NCBI GenBank assembly: GCA_002086835.1
Contig: MVIG01000019.1
Location: 32,177-96,176, forward strand
Length of the DNA: 64,000 bases
DNA from: Mycolicibacterium porcinum
GTDB taxonomy: Bacteria; Actinomycetota; Actinomycetes; Mycobacteriales; Mycobacteriaceae
Direction: 5' to 3'
Below, in pieces: positions 1 through 8,383 of this stretch. Numbering within the stretch: position 1 is the stretch's first letter; each line of letters begins with the position of its first letter. A model generated the notes under the pieces. The model made no database searches. It had not been told where the DNA came from and worked only from the letters and a program-made list of their open reading frames with translations. The position numbers and the translations under genes are program-made.

Positions 1-192
1 GATGGGGCGCTCAGCATTCCACCAGTGTAGGTGCTCGCCGGGACTGCACCGTTGAGGCGCAGCGTGACGGCGGCAGAACGGTGTCGGCGGTAACGCGGTG
101 TGTTGCCCATGGTCAACACATCGACGCGACACGTCAGAACGTTTCAGCGCACGATCGTCGGACTTCCCCGCGCCTCAGCAACGTCACCGAGA

Positions 193-1650
193 TCAGGGGG
201 CGGCGGGAACCGGCGGCTGGGGGTCGGGTGCCTGCGACTCGGGCGCGACCGGAGCCTGCTGGGGTGCCGGTGGCACCACTTCGGGCGCAGGCGGCGCTGC
301 TTCCGGTGCGGGCGGCGCCGGTTCGGCCGCCGGAGCCTGTGCGGCCGTCTGCTGGATGGGTGCCGCCTCCTGCGGAGGGCTCGGTGGAGGTGACGGCGCA
401 ACCTCGGTGGCCGGAGCCGGTGACGGCGGCGGCGGCGGCGGAGGTACCTCCGCTATCGGCGAGGGTGGCTGCGGCGCCGCGGGGTCTGCCAGCGGCGGCT
501 GCGCTCCCACCTCGGGCGGGGGCGCACCGGGCGGGGGCACACCGGGCGCCTGCTCGGGCAACGCCGGTGGCAGCTCCGATGTCACCGGCGCGGGCTCGGA
601 CCCGGTCGGAGCGAGCTGCTCGCCAGGCACCGCGGCGTGTTCGGATGGCGCTGGGACGCTCTGATCGACCACATGCCCCGGCCCGGCGTCCTGAACCACC
701 GGTTCGAGTACGGACGGCACTTCGGACGGCGGAGCGGCAGGCAGCGGAACCGCAGAAGTCTGTTGTCCGGCGCCCGAGTCACCCGAGGTGCTCACCACCG
801 GACGAGTGCTCCGGTGCGGCGTCGGCTCCGAACCCGGCAGCAGCTGCTGGCCGACGGCCAGCGCGAGTGACACCCCGAAGGCCAGCACTCCGCCGACCAA
901 TATCGCCAACGGTGTCAATTGCCTGGTGGGCCAGCGCCAACCGAACGGACCCGGTCGATTGTCGGCGGTCAACCGGCCTCGGCGCGCCGAGGCCAGAGCG
1001 GCGCCGCGAGCCAACGGCAATCCAGGCTCGGCAGGCGTGAACACCGGCACCGCCAGCGCCTGTTCCAGCTTTGGCAGCACCGAGTCCAGATCGACGGCAG
1101 ATCCCACGACCACCAGTGCATCCGGGCGGCGGTCAGCCGAGTCGAAGATGTCGGACAACCAACTGGTCAGGCCGGCCACGGTTTCGATGCCGCGGCTGAC
1201 CGTGGTCTGCACCGGATTGTCGCCGCTGACCGTCATCGCCTGCACGACATCGGGTTCCAGGACGCACACCCCGGTGGTGTCGAATCCGACGATGCCGGCC
1301 ACGCGGCGCGCCAGCGCATCAGTCGCGTGGGGCAACCGCACCGGAACCACGTTGCCGAACCCGGCATCCCCGAATTTCTTCAACAACACCGCGGCCTCGG
1401 TGGCCGCACCCGAACTCCAGGTGACCCCGATCGTGGTCAACCGCAAACTGTGTTCTGCCGCAACCCTTTCGGCGCGCCGAACCGCCTTCACGACGTCCGC
1501 GCAGATGTCATCGGTCCGCGCGGGCGCGAGGCCGCGGATGTCGAGTGCGTTGTGGTCGACGGTCGCTCCGTCAGCCTCGCTGCCCTCGACCAGGACCAGG
1601 CCGACGGTCGACGGTGTCAAGGAAACACCGAGCACCGCGTCCACGTTCAC
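193..1650 (-). CDS. DUF7159-like single-pass membrane protein with a Pro/Ala-rich tail
   Basis: The 485-residue protein starts at a GTG at 1650. Its first 220 residues alternate beta strands and helices, with phosphate-loop-like starts such as LGVSLTPSTVGLVLVEG and a repeat of similar strands near residues 70-190. This resembles the actin/Hsp70-like fold proposed for mycobacterial DUF7159 proteins. One hydrophobic helix spans about residues 245-272. The last 200 residues are a low-complexity tail of Pro, Ala, Glu and Val, probably outside the membrane and able to cross the cell wall. The family is common in mycobacteria and has no established biochemical function. It is divergent from the peptide transporter across a 211-bp gap. 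The name is from family resemblance. The topology is inferred. Confidence 0.8.
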   Translation of the reverse strand: MNVDAVLGVSLTPSTVGLVLVEGSEADGATVDHNALDIRGLAPARTDDICADVVKAVRRAERVAAEHSLRLTTIGVTWSSGAATEAAVLLKKFGDAGFGNVVPVRLPHATDALARRVAGIVGFDTTGVCVLEPDVVQAMTVSGDNPVQTTVSRGIETVAGLTSWLSDIFDSADRRPDALVVVGSAVDLDSVLPKLEQALAVPVFTPAEPGLPLARGAALASARRGRLTADNRPGPFGWRWPTRQLTPLAILVGGVLAFGVSLALAVGQQLLPGSEPTPHRSTRPVVSTSGDSGAGQQTSAVPLPAAPPSEVPSVLEPVVQDAGPGHVVDQSVPAPSEHAAVPGEQLAPTGSEPAPVTSELPPALPEQAPGVPPPGAPPPEVGAQPPLADPAAPQPPSPIAEVPPPPPPPSPAPATEVAPSPPPSPPQEAAPIQQTAAQAPAAEPAPPAPEAAPPAPEVVPPAPQQAPVAPESQAPDPQPPVPAAP

Positions 1651-1861
1651 CCCCGAAAAGTGTGGCCGTCGTCCAAACGTTTCACGGTGACATTACCGGG
1701 TGGCAGCATCGTGGCCATCCCCCGGACCTTCTCTTGGTCGCGTTCGCGCGTGCCGAAATGTGCTGTGCCACAGAAGCACCAGTACACAACGACGCCCCGG
1801 TTTGCCGGTCCGGCCGTCAATATCCGCCGGCCGGGCCGCTCCCATGGCAAGGTGATGACCC

Positions 1862-3319
1862 ATGCAGCAAGCACAGGCCACACCACGGCACCGCGGGTTC
1901 TTCGGCCATCCCGTCGGGTTGGCCAACCTGTTCGGGGTGGAGTTGTGGGAGCGCTTCTCGTTCTACGGGATGCTCACCATCCTGGGTTACTACCTCTACT
2001 ACACGGCCACCGACGGCGGCCTGGGACTACCGAAGGGCACCGCCACCGGCATCGTCGGCGCGTACGGAGGATTGGTGTACCTGTCCACCGTCCTCGGCGG
2101 CTGGATCGCCGACCGCCTGCTGGGTATGGAGCGCACGGTGTTCTACGGCGGGCTGGTCGTGATGGCCGGGCACATCGCCCTGGCAGTCGTCCCTGGCCTG
2201 TCCGGGGTCGGCATCGGCCTGGTCCTGGTCGCCCTGGGCTCCGGCGCCCTCAAGGCCAATGCGTCGTCGCTGTTGGGCACGCTGTACGACAAGGACGACC
2301 CGCGCGCCGACGGCGGGTTCACGTTGTTCTACCTCGGAGTCAATCTGGGTGCCTTCGTCGGTCCGCTGACCACCGGACTGCTGCAGACCCGCGCCGGATT
2401 CCACTATGCGTTCGGCGCCGCGGCCATCGGCATGGCACTGGGGCTCGCGCAGTACGTGGTGTTCCGGCGCAACCTCGGGAATCACGGACGCGTCGTGGCA
2501 AACCCGTTGCCGCGCCGGGCAATCGGTAAGGTCATCGGCATCGTCGCCACATTGGCCGTGGCCGTGGCCGTGCTGTTCACGTTGCATGTGGTCGATCTCG
2601 CCAACCTGTCACAGTTCACCACCGGGGTGATCGTCGTGGCCTCGGTCATGTACTTCGTGGTGATGCTGACCAGCGCCAAGGTGTCGGAGATCGAACGCAC
2701 CCGGGTCAGGGCGTTCATCCCCCTGTTCATCGCCAACGCGGTGTTCTGGTCGTTGTTCCAGCAGACCTTCACGGTGCTCGCGGTCTACTCGGACGAACGG
2801 GTCAACTGGTCCGTATTCGGCTGGCAGGCACCGTCGAATTGGATCGGGTCCATCGAGCCCGTCTGGATCATCCTGCTCTCACCGCTGTTCGCGATCCTGT
2901 GGACCCGGCTGGGCAACCGCGCACCGACCACCCCGCGCAAATTCGCCTACGGTGTGATCGGCATGGGCGCGGCGTTCCTGCTGTTCCTGCCGACCGCCTC
3001 GACCGGCGGCAGGGTGGTGCCCGCACTGCTGGTGGCCGGCATCATGGTGGTGTTCGCGGTGTCCGAGCTGCTGCTGTCGCCGATCGGGCTCTCCGTGACG
3101 ACAAAGCTTGCCCCACAGGCATTCCGCGCCCAGATGATGGCGCTGTACTTCTTCTCGGTCGGACTCGGCACAGCGATGTCGGGGGTACTCGCGCAGCACT
3201 ACGATCCCGCGAACGAGTTCGCCTACTTCGCCATCCTCGGCGCAGTGGCGATCCTCGCCGGCGTCGTGGTGCTGCTACTGTCGCCGCGGATAAGCCGGCT
3301 GATGGAAGGTGTTCACTGA
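1862..3319 (+). CDS. POT/PTR family proton-dependent oligopeptide transporter
   Basis: This 485-residue inner-membrane carrier probably imports di- and tripeptides with protons. It has about 14 hydrophobic helices. The family motif ExxERFxYYG appears as ELWERFSFYG near residue 28, and its acidic and basic residues couple proton movement to transport. The second family signature, GGWIADRLLGMERTVFYGG, lies near residues 78-97. The length fits bacterial DtpT/YdgR relatives (460-500). The ATG at 1862 puts the conserved motif at the usual distance from the N terminus. The gene stands alone, and its 3' end overlaps the convergent dehydratase gene by 7 bases. Substrate choice cannot be read from the sequence. 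Confidence 0.92.
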   Translation: MQQAQATPRHRGFFGHPVGLANLFGVELWERFSFYGMLTILGYYLYYTATDGGLGLPKGTATGIVGAYGGLVYLSTVLGGWIADRLLGMERTVFYGGLVVMAGHIALAVVPGLSGVGIGLVLVALGSGALKANASSLLGTLYDKDDPRADGGFTLFYLGVNLGAFVGPLTTGLLQTRAGFHYAFGAAAIGMALGLAQYVVFRRNLGNHGRVVANPLPRRAIGKVIGIVATLAVAVAVLFTLHVVDLANLSQFTTGVIVVASVMYFVVMLTSAKVSEIERTRVRAFIPLFIANAVFWSLFQQTFTVLAVYSDERVNWSVFGWQAPSNWIGSIEPVWIILLSPLFAILWTRLGNRAPTTPRKFAYGVIGMGAAFLLFLPTASTGGRVVPALLVAGIMVVFAVSELLLSPIGLSVTTKLAPQAFRAQMMALYFFSVGLGTAMSGVLAQHYDPANEFAYFAILGAVAILAGVVVLLLSPRISRLMEGVH

Positions 3320-4266
3320 ACCCGGGCCAGGATGTCGGCCAGCATCGGTGGTTCGATGTTGCCGCCCGAGACGATTGCCACGGCCGGCCCCTGCGGCTCC
3401 GCCACCTTGCGGTAGCCCGCCAGCGCCACGGCGCCGCTGGGTTCGGCGACCAGGTGCGCGCGATGTGCCAGTTCCCGTACCGATGACCGGATCTCGTCCT
3501 CGGTCACGGTGATGACGTCGTCGAGCACTCGTTGCAGATGGGCGAACGTCAGCTCCGAGGGCGTCGAGCGCAGCCCGTCGGCGATCGTCCGGTTGCGTTG
3601 CGCCACAGGCCAGTCCACGCGATGGCCGACGGACAGGCTTTCGGCGGTGTCCGCGGCGAGTTCCGGCTCGACACCGAATATGTCGGCGTCCGGGCACAAG
3701 GCGCGGATGGCGGTACCCACACCCGAGGCCAGCCCGCCGCCGCTGATGGGGATGAACACGGATGCGACCTCGGGGAGATCCTGGGCGATCTCCAGCCCGA
3801 TGGTGCCCTGTCCGGCGATGACGTCGGGATGATCGAAGGGCGGCACCAGCACGCCGCCGGTGCGTTCGACCAGCTCCGCGGCGACCGCTTCACGCTGCCC
3901 GACGCCGCACAACACCACCTGCGCCCCGTGATCCCGGGTGGCCTGCACCTTGACGGTGGGCGTCTCCTCCGGCATCACGATGTGGGCGGCGACGCCAAAC
4001 GCCGCGGCCGCGTACGCCACTGCCTGCGCATGATTGCCGCTCGAATAGGCGACCACTCCCCTGGCCCGTACGCCGGGTTCGAGGCGCCCCAGGGCGTTGA
4101 ACGCACCGCGGATCTTGAAGGCGCCGATCGGCTGTAGATTCTCGGGTTTGAGCCACAGGGGCCGGTCGGGGTCGCCCCACCGGGCCGCCAGCAGCGGGGT
4201 CCGCACGATCGCGGAGTCGATCCGCCGGGCCGCGGCGGCGATGTCGTCGAGGGTCACCAGCTTCAC
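3313..4266 (-). CDS. PLP-dependent threonine/serine dehydratase-like enzyme
   Basis: This fold-type II PLP enzyme of 317 residues should deaminate threonine or serine to a 2-oxo acid and ammonia in the cytosol. The PLP lysine lies in GAFKIRGAF near residue 51, the substrate loop is SSGNHAQ, and the phosphate-binding loop is SGGGLASG. There is no C-terminal ACT regulatory domain, so it resembles short catabolic dehydratases or serine racemases rather than allosteric biosynthetic IlvA (over 400 residues). The start is the GTG at 4266, because the 17 residues before it have no family counterpart and would run into the divergent thioesterase promoter. The exact substrate is not decided. Confidence 0.85.
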   Translation of the reverse strand: MKLVTLDDIAAAARRIDSAIVRTPLLAARWGDPDRPLWLKPENLQPIGAFKIRGAFNALGRLEPGVRARGVVAYSSGNHAQAVAYAAAAFGVAAHIVMPEETPTVKVQATRDHGAQVVLCGVGQREAVAAELVERTGGVLVPPFDHPDVIAGQGTIGLEIAQDLPEVASVFIPISGGGLASGVGTAIRALCPDADIFGVEPELAADTAESLSVGHRVDWPVAQRNRTIADGLRSTPSELTFAHLQRVLDDVITVTEDEIRSSVRELAHRAHLVAEPSGAVALAGYRKVAEPQGPAVAIVSGGNIEPPMLADILARVQ

Positions 4267-4364
4267 GGCACCAGTCTCTCCCGCGGACCGAACCGGCGAA
4301 AGTCCGGGCCGTGCCACGACCCGTTACCGTGGAGCCGCAGATCCGCCGGCCTTGGAGTGCTCAC

Positions 4365-4787
4365 GTGAACCAGTACAGCTTCGGCATCGTGCCGCGCTAC
4401 GCCGAGATCGACCAGCAGGGTGTGGTGTTCAACGGTCACTACCTCACCTGGTTCGACGAGGCGTGCACCGGGCTGTTCGACCACTTGCGGGTGAGTTACG
4501 CCGACCTCATCGCTGATGGCCTCGACATGCAGGTGGTGCACACCGAGATCGATTTCCGGGCGCCGGTGCGGTGGCGGGAGTCGGTGCGGGTCGCCGTGCG
4601 GTGTGAACGCATCGGCACCACGAGCTTCACCCTCGGCTTCACGGTGCTCGGCACCGACACCTCAGGTGACGAACAACCCAGGGTGTGCGGGAGCAACGTC
4701 TACGTCGTCGTCTCGACCGATGACTGGTCCAAGCGCCCCGTTCCCGAGCGTGTGCGCAACGCATTGAGTTCCGTTGCCGGGCAATGA
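4365..4787 (+). CDS. YbgC/FadM-type acyl-CoA thioesterase (hotdog fold)
   Basis: The 140-residue protein has the 4-hydroxybenzoyl-CoA thioesterase signature YAEIDQQGVVFNGHYLTWFDEA near its N terminus, including the Asp used in acyl-CoA hydrolysis. It should release CoA from acyl or aromatic acyl thioesters in the cytosol. The GTG at 4365 is chosen because GGAG at 4354-4357 lies 7 bases upstream and the hotdog domain starts immediately. A longer reading from 4311 would overlap the divergent dehydratase gene. It is divergent from that gene and monocistronic as far as can be seen. Substrate chain length is unknown. Confidence 0.85.
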   Translation: MNQYSFGIVPRYAEIDQQGVVFNGHYLTWFDEACTGLFDHLRVSYADLIADGLDMQVVHTEIDFRAPVRWRESVRVAVRCERIGTTSFTLGFTVLGTDTSGDEQPRVCGSNVYVVVSTDDWSKRPVPERVRNALSSVAGQ

Positions 4788-4973
4788 ATCGTGAGGCCCG
4801 CCCGTGCCACGGCGGCCGCGGCGGGAATGTCGGATAGCGGGTGATCAGCACGATCACGGTCCGCAGCGGGATGTGCCGCCCGGCCTGGCCGAGCCCGAAA
4901 TTCGCGTTGAAACACCACTTCCCAGGTAGCACAATCGGTGTGGAGGGCGAAGCCGGTCTATGAGGGGAGAATC

Positions 4974-5186
4974 ATGACGCAGGCACAGCGTGGTGAATTC
5001 GATGACGACGCCCCGGAGGCGGACGTCGTCGAACAACTGATTCCGGTCGGTGTGGACGACGAGGATGATGCGATGTCGGATCTGCGGCGGGTGCGGATCT
5101 CGACGGATACCGAAGCCGCCGAAGCCGATCTGATCGATCAGGCCATCGTGGCACCGCTTGACGACGAGTCCGACTTCGACCGCTGA
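4974..5186 (+). CDS. Small highly acidic conserved protein
   Basis: The 70-residue peptide is very rich in Asp and Glu, with clusters EFDDDAPEAD and DDEDD, and has no membrane segment or cysteine. The ATG at 4974 follows a strong purine-rich site (GAGGGGAGA), so the upstream in-frame ATG at 4938 is not needed. It lies 17 bases before the GerW-like gene and is probably co-transcribed with it. The middle (EADVVEQLIPV and EAADLIDQAIVAPLD) reads like two copies of one short helical motif. Similar acidic peptides occur in mycobacteria. No function is known to me. Confidence 0.7.
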   Translation: MTQAQRGEFDDDAPEADVVEQLIPVGVDDEDDAMSDLRRVRISTDTEAAEADLIDQAIVAPLDDESDFDR

Positions 5187-5203
5187 CAGGAAGGATGCCC
5201 GGC

Positions 5204-5536
5204 ATGCGCTTGCCCGATGCGCTCGACAGCATCTCCGGGGACACCGCGACAACCTCGCGGGTGTTCGGTGACCCATATGTGACGCCGGACGGCGCGACGG
5301 TGATACCGGCCAGCTCGGTCCGGCACCGGCCTGACAGTGGGCGCTCGACCACCAGGCCCCTGGGGATTTTCGTCATCAAGGACGGCAAATCGACCTGGGT
5401 ACCGGCCACGGACAACACGCGGATCGCGTTGATGGGCGAACTGATCGGATTGGTGGCGGCGACACTGGCCACCGTCGCTATGGTCCGTCGTCCGCCGTGG
5501 CCGGATGTGCGTGGCGTGTTCTCGCGGCGAATCTGA
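5204..5536 (+). CDS. GerW/YtfJ-like small protein
   Basis: This 110-residue protein matches the pattern of the GerW (YtfJ) family: an N-terminal segment followed by VFGDPYVTPDGATVIPASSV, which corresponds to the family core (target name, VGEPI, G-T-I-I-P-V). Next comes a loop, then PLGIFVIKDGKSTWVP. A hydrophobic stretch near residues 78-95 may anchor it. In Bacillus, GerW relatives act in spore germination, but mycobacterial members have no known role. The ATG at 5204 is preferred because AGGAAGG at 5188-5194 is 9 bases upstream, while the ATG at 5195 directly abuts it. The 3' end overlaps the convergent ccdA-like gene by 59 bases. Confidence 0.68.
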   Translation: MRLPDALDSISGDTATTSRVFGDPYVTPDGATVIPASSVRHRPDSGRSTTRPLGIFVIKDGKSTWVPATDNTRIALMGELIGLVAATLATVAMVRRPPWPDVRGVFSRRI

Positions 5537-6380
5537 CCAGCCGCCGACGCCACCCGAGTCCCGACACGACCAGCGTCAGCAGGGCGAGCACCCACGGCCA
5601 GGCCCCGTGCCGGTGTACCCACCCGGCGAGCGTGCCCTGCACACGCCCGGCGGCCGCGATCACCGGGTCACTGGGATTTCCTGCGGCGCCGAATAATTGG
5701 ATCTCGTACCAGCCGTAGTAGGCGACGTACGCACCGACGGCGATCAGCAGGGCGCCGCTGATCCGGCTGATGTAGGGGACGATGCGCCGCAATCGGTCGA
5801 CGACCACCGTGCCCGCCAGCGCCGCGGCGATGGCGAGCACTCCGACGACGAGCGCGAAACCCGTGGCGTACGCGGCGAACACCGAAACGCGATGCAGTGC
5901 CGTATTCGATTCCAGGGTTGCGCCGGTGACTGCCAGGAACGGTCCCACTGTGCACGAGAGCGACGCCAGCGCATACCCGACGCCGTAGCCGGCCATCGAG
6001 CCGAGCCGTGCGGTCGGCGCCCAGCCGGTATGCCCCGCGACGGCATCCGGAAGCAGCAACCCGAGCCGGCGTCCGGCCAGCAGCCAGCAACCGAGAACGA
6101 CCAGGACCACCCCGATCAGCAGGGTCACGTATGGGAGGTAGCGCTGGACTGCGCTCGCGGCCGCCACCGTCAGCAGCCCGAACGCGCCGAACACCGCGAC
6201 GAATCCGGCGGTCATCACCACGGTGGCGACCAGCGCCCGGCCCAGCGCCTGCACCGGCCCGCGCGGCGAGGTGCCCCGCACCACCAGCGCGAGGTACCCC
6301 GGCAACAAGGCGAACCCGCAGGGGTTGAGTGCCGCGACGAGTCCGGCGCCGAACGCCAACCCCACCAGGTTGTCTGGCAC
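5478..6380 (-). CDS. CcdA-type transmembrane thiol/disulfide carrier (Rv2877c-like)
   Basis: The 300-residue protein has six or seven hydrophobic helices and the two hallmark intramembrane cysteines of CcdA/DsbD: one in LNPCGFALLPGYL near residue 21 and one in LASLSCTVGPF in the fourth helix. It should pass reducing equivalents from cytosolic thioredoxin to extracytoplasmic thiol proteins. It starts with GTG at 6380, 9 bases after the stop of the MPT53-like gene, so the two form an operon. In M. tuberculosis the homologues Rv2878c (mpt53) and Rv2877c are also neighbours. A seventh helix near the C terminus distinguishes it from the shortest CcdA proteins. Confidence 0.9.
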   Translation of the reverse strand: MPDNLVGLAFGAGLVAALNPCGFALLPGYLALVVRGTSPRGPVQALGRALVATVVMTAGFVAVFGAFGLLTVAAASAVQRYLPYVTLLIGVVLVVLGCWLLAGRRLGLLLPDAVAGHTGWAPTARLGSMAGYGVGYALASLSCTVGPFLAVTGATLESNTALHRVSVFAAYATGFALVVGVLAIAAALAGTVVVDRLRRIVPYISRISGALLIAVGAYVAYYGWYEIQLFGAAGNPSDPVIAAAGRVQGTLAGWVHRHGAWPWVLALLTLVVSGLGWRRRLVRFAARTRHAHPATADDGP

Positions 6381-6389
6381 GCCGGCTGA

Positions 6390-6869
6390 CTAGCTCTTCA
6401 GAGCCGCAACCCGATCGGCGAGCTCCTGCTGCGGCATCGCCGACGTCGGGTTGTTGACGAACGTGGACGACCCGTCAGCACGGTAGAAGACGTAGGCGGG
6501 CTGCCACGGCACGTTGTAACGGGCCCAGATCGACCCGTCGGCGTCATTGAGGTTGGGGAAGTTGAGGTGGTACTTGTCGACGAAGCCCTGCATGGCCCCG
6601 ACATCGGAGTGCGCTGCTACACCGACGAAGCTGACCTGCGGGTTGGCCGCGGCCACCTGACTCACCGACGGTGCTTCGGCGTTGCAGAACGGGCACCACG
6701 GCGTCCAGAACCACAGCACCGCGGGCCGGCCGGCCAGGCTCGACCCGTTGAAGGCGGCCCCGGACAAGGTGGTGCCGGTGAATTGCAACCGATCGTCAGC
6801 GGCCGCTGTCGGCGCCGTGACCAGTGCGAATACGATCGCGAGCGCACAGAACAGGCCTCGCATCCTCAT
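6390..6869 (-). CDS. mpt53: Secreted thioredoxin-like disulfide oxidoreductase (MPT53/DsbE-like)
   Basis: The 159-residue protein has an N-terminal signal peptide with cleavage likely after TAAA (about residue 24), then a thioredoxin fold with active site WCPFC at Cys59 and Cys62 and the cis-proline in WQPAYVF. It acts outside the membrane on protein thiols. M. tuberculosis MPT53 is a secreted DsbE-like oxidase with the same arrangement. AGGAG lies 6 bases before the ATG at 6869. The following gene encodes the CcdA-like partner. A 14-bp palindrome sits 80 bases upstream. Whether it oxidises or reduces in vivo is not decided by the motif. Confidence 0.9.
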   Translation of the reverse strand: MRMRGLFCALAIVFALVTAPTAAADDRLQFTGTTLSGAAFNGSSLAGRPAVLWFWTPWCPFCNAEAPSVSQVAAANPQVSFVGVAAHSDVGAMQGFVDKYHLNFPNLNDADGSIWARYNVPWQPAYVFYRADGSSTFVNNPTSAMPQQELADRVAALKS

Positions 6870-6948
6870 GACGATCTCCTTCGGTCAAGGCGCAGCACAC
6901 GCGTGACCTGCGCATACCCCCTAACACGGTGGTCGACACGCGGAAGTT

Positions 6949-6962
6949 CAAACGGCCGTTTG
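6949..6962. promoter_or_regulatory. 14-bp perfect palindrome upstream of the mpt53-ccdA pair
   Basis: The sequence CAAACGGCCGTTTG is a perfect inverted repeat without a spacer. It lies between the stop of the LLM oxidoreductase gene and the start of the mpt53-like gene, both leftward. It could be a repressor operator for the thiol pair. It is too short and lacks a T tail, so it is unlikely to be an intrinsic terminator. Confidence 0.3.
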
Positions 6963-6968
6963 CGCCCC

Positions 6969-7850
6969 TCAGTTCTGGCGCGGCAGCAGCTCGGCGGTGA
7001 ACCGCTCCAGGAACACACGGCGGTCGGCCGGGCCTGCCGCCCTGATCACGAACTTGGTCAGACCGGCGGCCAGATACCCGTCGAGCTGACGGTGCAGGTC
7101 AGGCCAATCGGCGGCGATCAGTTCCTTCGGGTCGACGTCGGGCCTGCGGCGACGGACCGCGGCGAGCAGAGCGTCCGGGAGCGCGCCGTCCCCGACCGCG
7201 AGGCTGATGCCGTAATGGTCGGCCTCGATGGCGCGGCCCGCGGCAACCGCCTCGGCCTCGATGCGCCGCCGCGCCGCGCCCGCCTCGTCTGGGGTCAGGA
7301 AGCTGCCAAGCCACCCGTCGCCGTATTTGCCGATGCGGCCAAGGGCCGCCGGCGCCGATCCACCCAACCAGATGTCGATCGGCGTCGCAGGCAGCGGCTG
7401 CACCTGTGCCGAGCGGACAGTGAAGTACTCACCCTCGAACGACACGTCAGCACCCTGCAACGCCGACCGCAGCAGCGCCAGCGATTCGTCGAAAACCGCG
7501 GCCCGGCGCCCGTCGGGAACGACGAAGATGTCCCGCTCCGCCGGAAGCGCCGAATGCAGGCCGAACACTGGCAGCACCCGCTTGGGTGCCAACGCCGCCA
7601 GTGAAGCCAGTTGCTTGGCCACCAGAACCGGATGGCGGCCCGGCAGGATCGCGACCGACGTCCCCACCTTGAGCCGCCTGGTGCGGGCCAGCGCATAGGC
7701 CATGCCGACGAACGGATCCACCGCCGGGGTGTAGACCAGCTCGGAGAACCACACCGAGTCGACACCGGAAGTCTCCAGGTGATCGACGATGTCGTCCAGC
7801 TCGTCCGGACTGGTTTCAGCGCCGAGCCCCACGCCGAACCGAACCTTCAT
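6969..7850 (-). CDS. LLM-class, probably F420-dependent, oxidoreductase
   Basis: This 293-residue protein has the luciferase-like TIM barrel: RFGVGLG at the N terminus, SVWFSEL near residue 35, KVGTSVAILPGRHPVLVAKQLASLA around residues 60-80, and GGSAPAALGRIGKYGDGWLG near residue 190. These are typical of coenzyme-F420-using flavin-fold oxidoreductases, abundant in mycobacteria. It is cytosolic. The substrate is unknown. The start at 7850 removes 29 residues of upstream reading that would overlap the divergent DUF6188 gene. The gene is monocistronic. Confidence 0.87.
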   Translation of the reverse strand: MKVRFGVGLGAETSPDELDDIVDHLETSGVDSVWFSELVYTPAVDPFVGMAYALARTRRLKVGTSVAILPGRHPVLVAKQLASLAALAPKRVLPVFGLHSALPAERDIFVVPDGRRAAVFDESLALLRSALQGADVSFEGEYFTVRSAQVQPLPATPIDIWLGGSAPAALGRIGKYGDGWLGSFLTPDEAGAARRRIEAEAVAAGRAIEADHYGISLAVGDGALPDALLAAVRRRRPDVDPKELIAADWPDLHRQLDGYLAAGLTKFVIRAAGPADRRVFLERFTAELLPRQN

Positions 7851-7936
7851 CGGTGCATTCCCATGCCATCCATACTGGGCGTAACGCCTGGAAGACGCCT
7901 CTTGTGCCCGGTCGTCCGGCGGTACAGAGTAAGACA

Positions 7937-8377
7937 ATGAGCGAACAATGGATTCAAGGGTGCTTGGTCCAGCGGATCACGTTTCGTGATGGCCTGGTGC
8001 TCAACCTCGACGACTACAACGAACTGGTCATCTCGGTTCCGCTGGAACTGACGCTGCCCGCGACGGGCACCGACGACTCCGAAGTGGTGTCGCTGGACCC
8101 CCGGTCACTGCGCAATGAGGTCCGGCCGCTGTTCGACTTCGCCGGCCAGCGCTGCACGCACGCTGACTGGGAGAAAGACGGCAGCCTCCACCTGGGCTTC
8201 TCCGACGGGCACCGAATCGACGTCCGGCCCGACGAAGCTCACACCTCGTGGGAGCTGTACGGGAAATACCACGGCTACGCCGCCTGCCTGCCACACGGGC
8301 GGGTCCGCGTCGTCCGCCACGATCAGGATGACTCCGATCAGGACGGCGACGACGGCCCCACCTGTGAGAGCGGCTGA
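7937..8377 (+). CDS. DUF6188 family protein
   Basis: The 146-residue protein begins WIQGCLVQRITFRDGLVLNL and contains the DUF6188-type core of alternating strands. That core ends in GSLHLGFSDGHRIDVRPDEAHTSWELYG, followed by a short acidic tail (DQDDSDQDGDDG). There is no signal or membrane segment. The family is widespread in actinobacteria and uncharacterised. The ATG at 7937 starts the conserved part. Its stop lies 6 bases from the end of the convergent secreted-protein gene. Confidence 0.72.
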   Translation: MSEQWIQGCLVQRITFRDGLVLNLDDYNELVISVPLELTLPATGTDDSEVVSLDPRSLRNEVRPLFDFAGQRCTHADWEKDGSLHLGFSDGHRIDVRPDEAHTSWELYGKYHGYAACLPHGRVRVVRHDQDDSDQDGDDGPTCESG

Positions 8378-8383
8378 GCGGCG

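Noticed and set aside
193-820. Short repeats in the Pro/Ala-rich tail of the first gene as a tandem-repeat or CRISPR-like array
   Set aside because: The repeats are irregular codon-level repeats of Pro and Ala, with no constant unit or spacers.
919-2529. A 536-residue rightward frame across the first two genes
   Set aside because: It overlaps two well-supported genes in other frames and has low-complexity composition without a domain.
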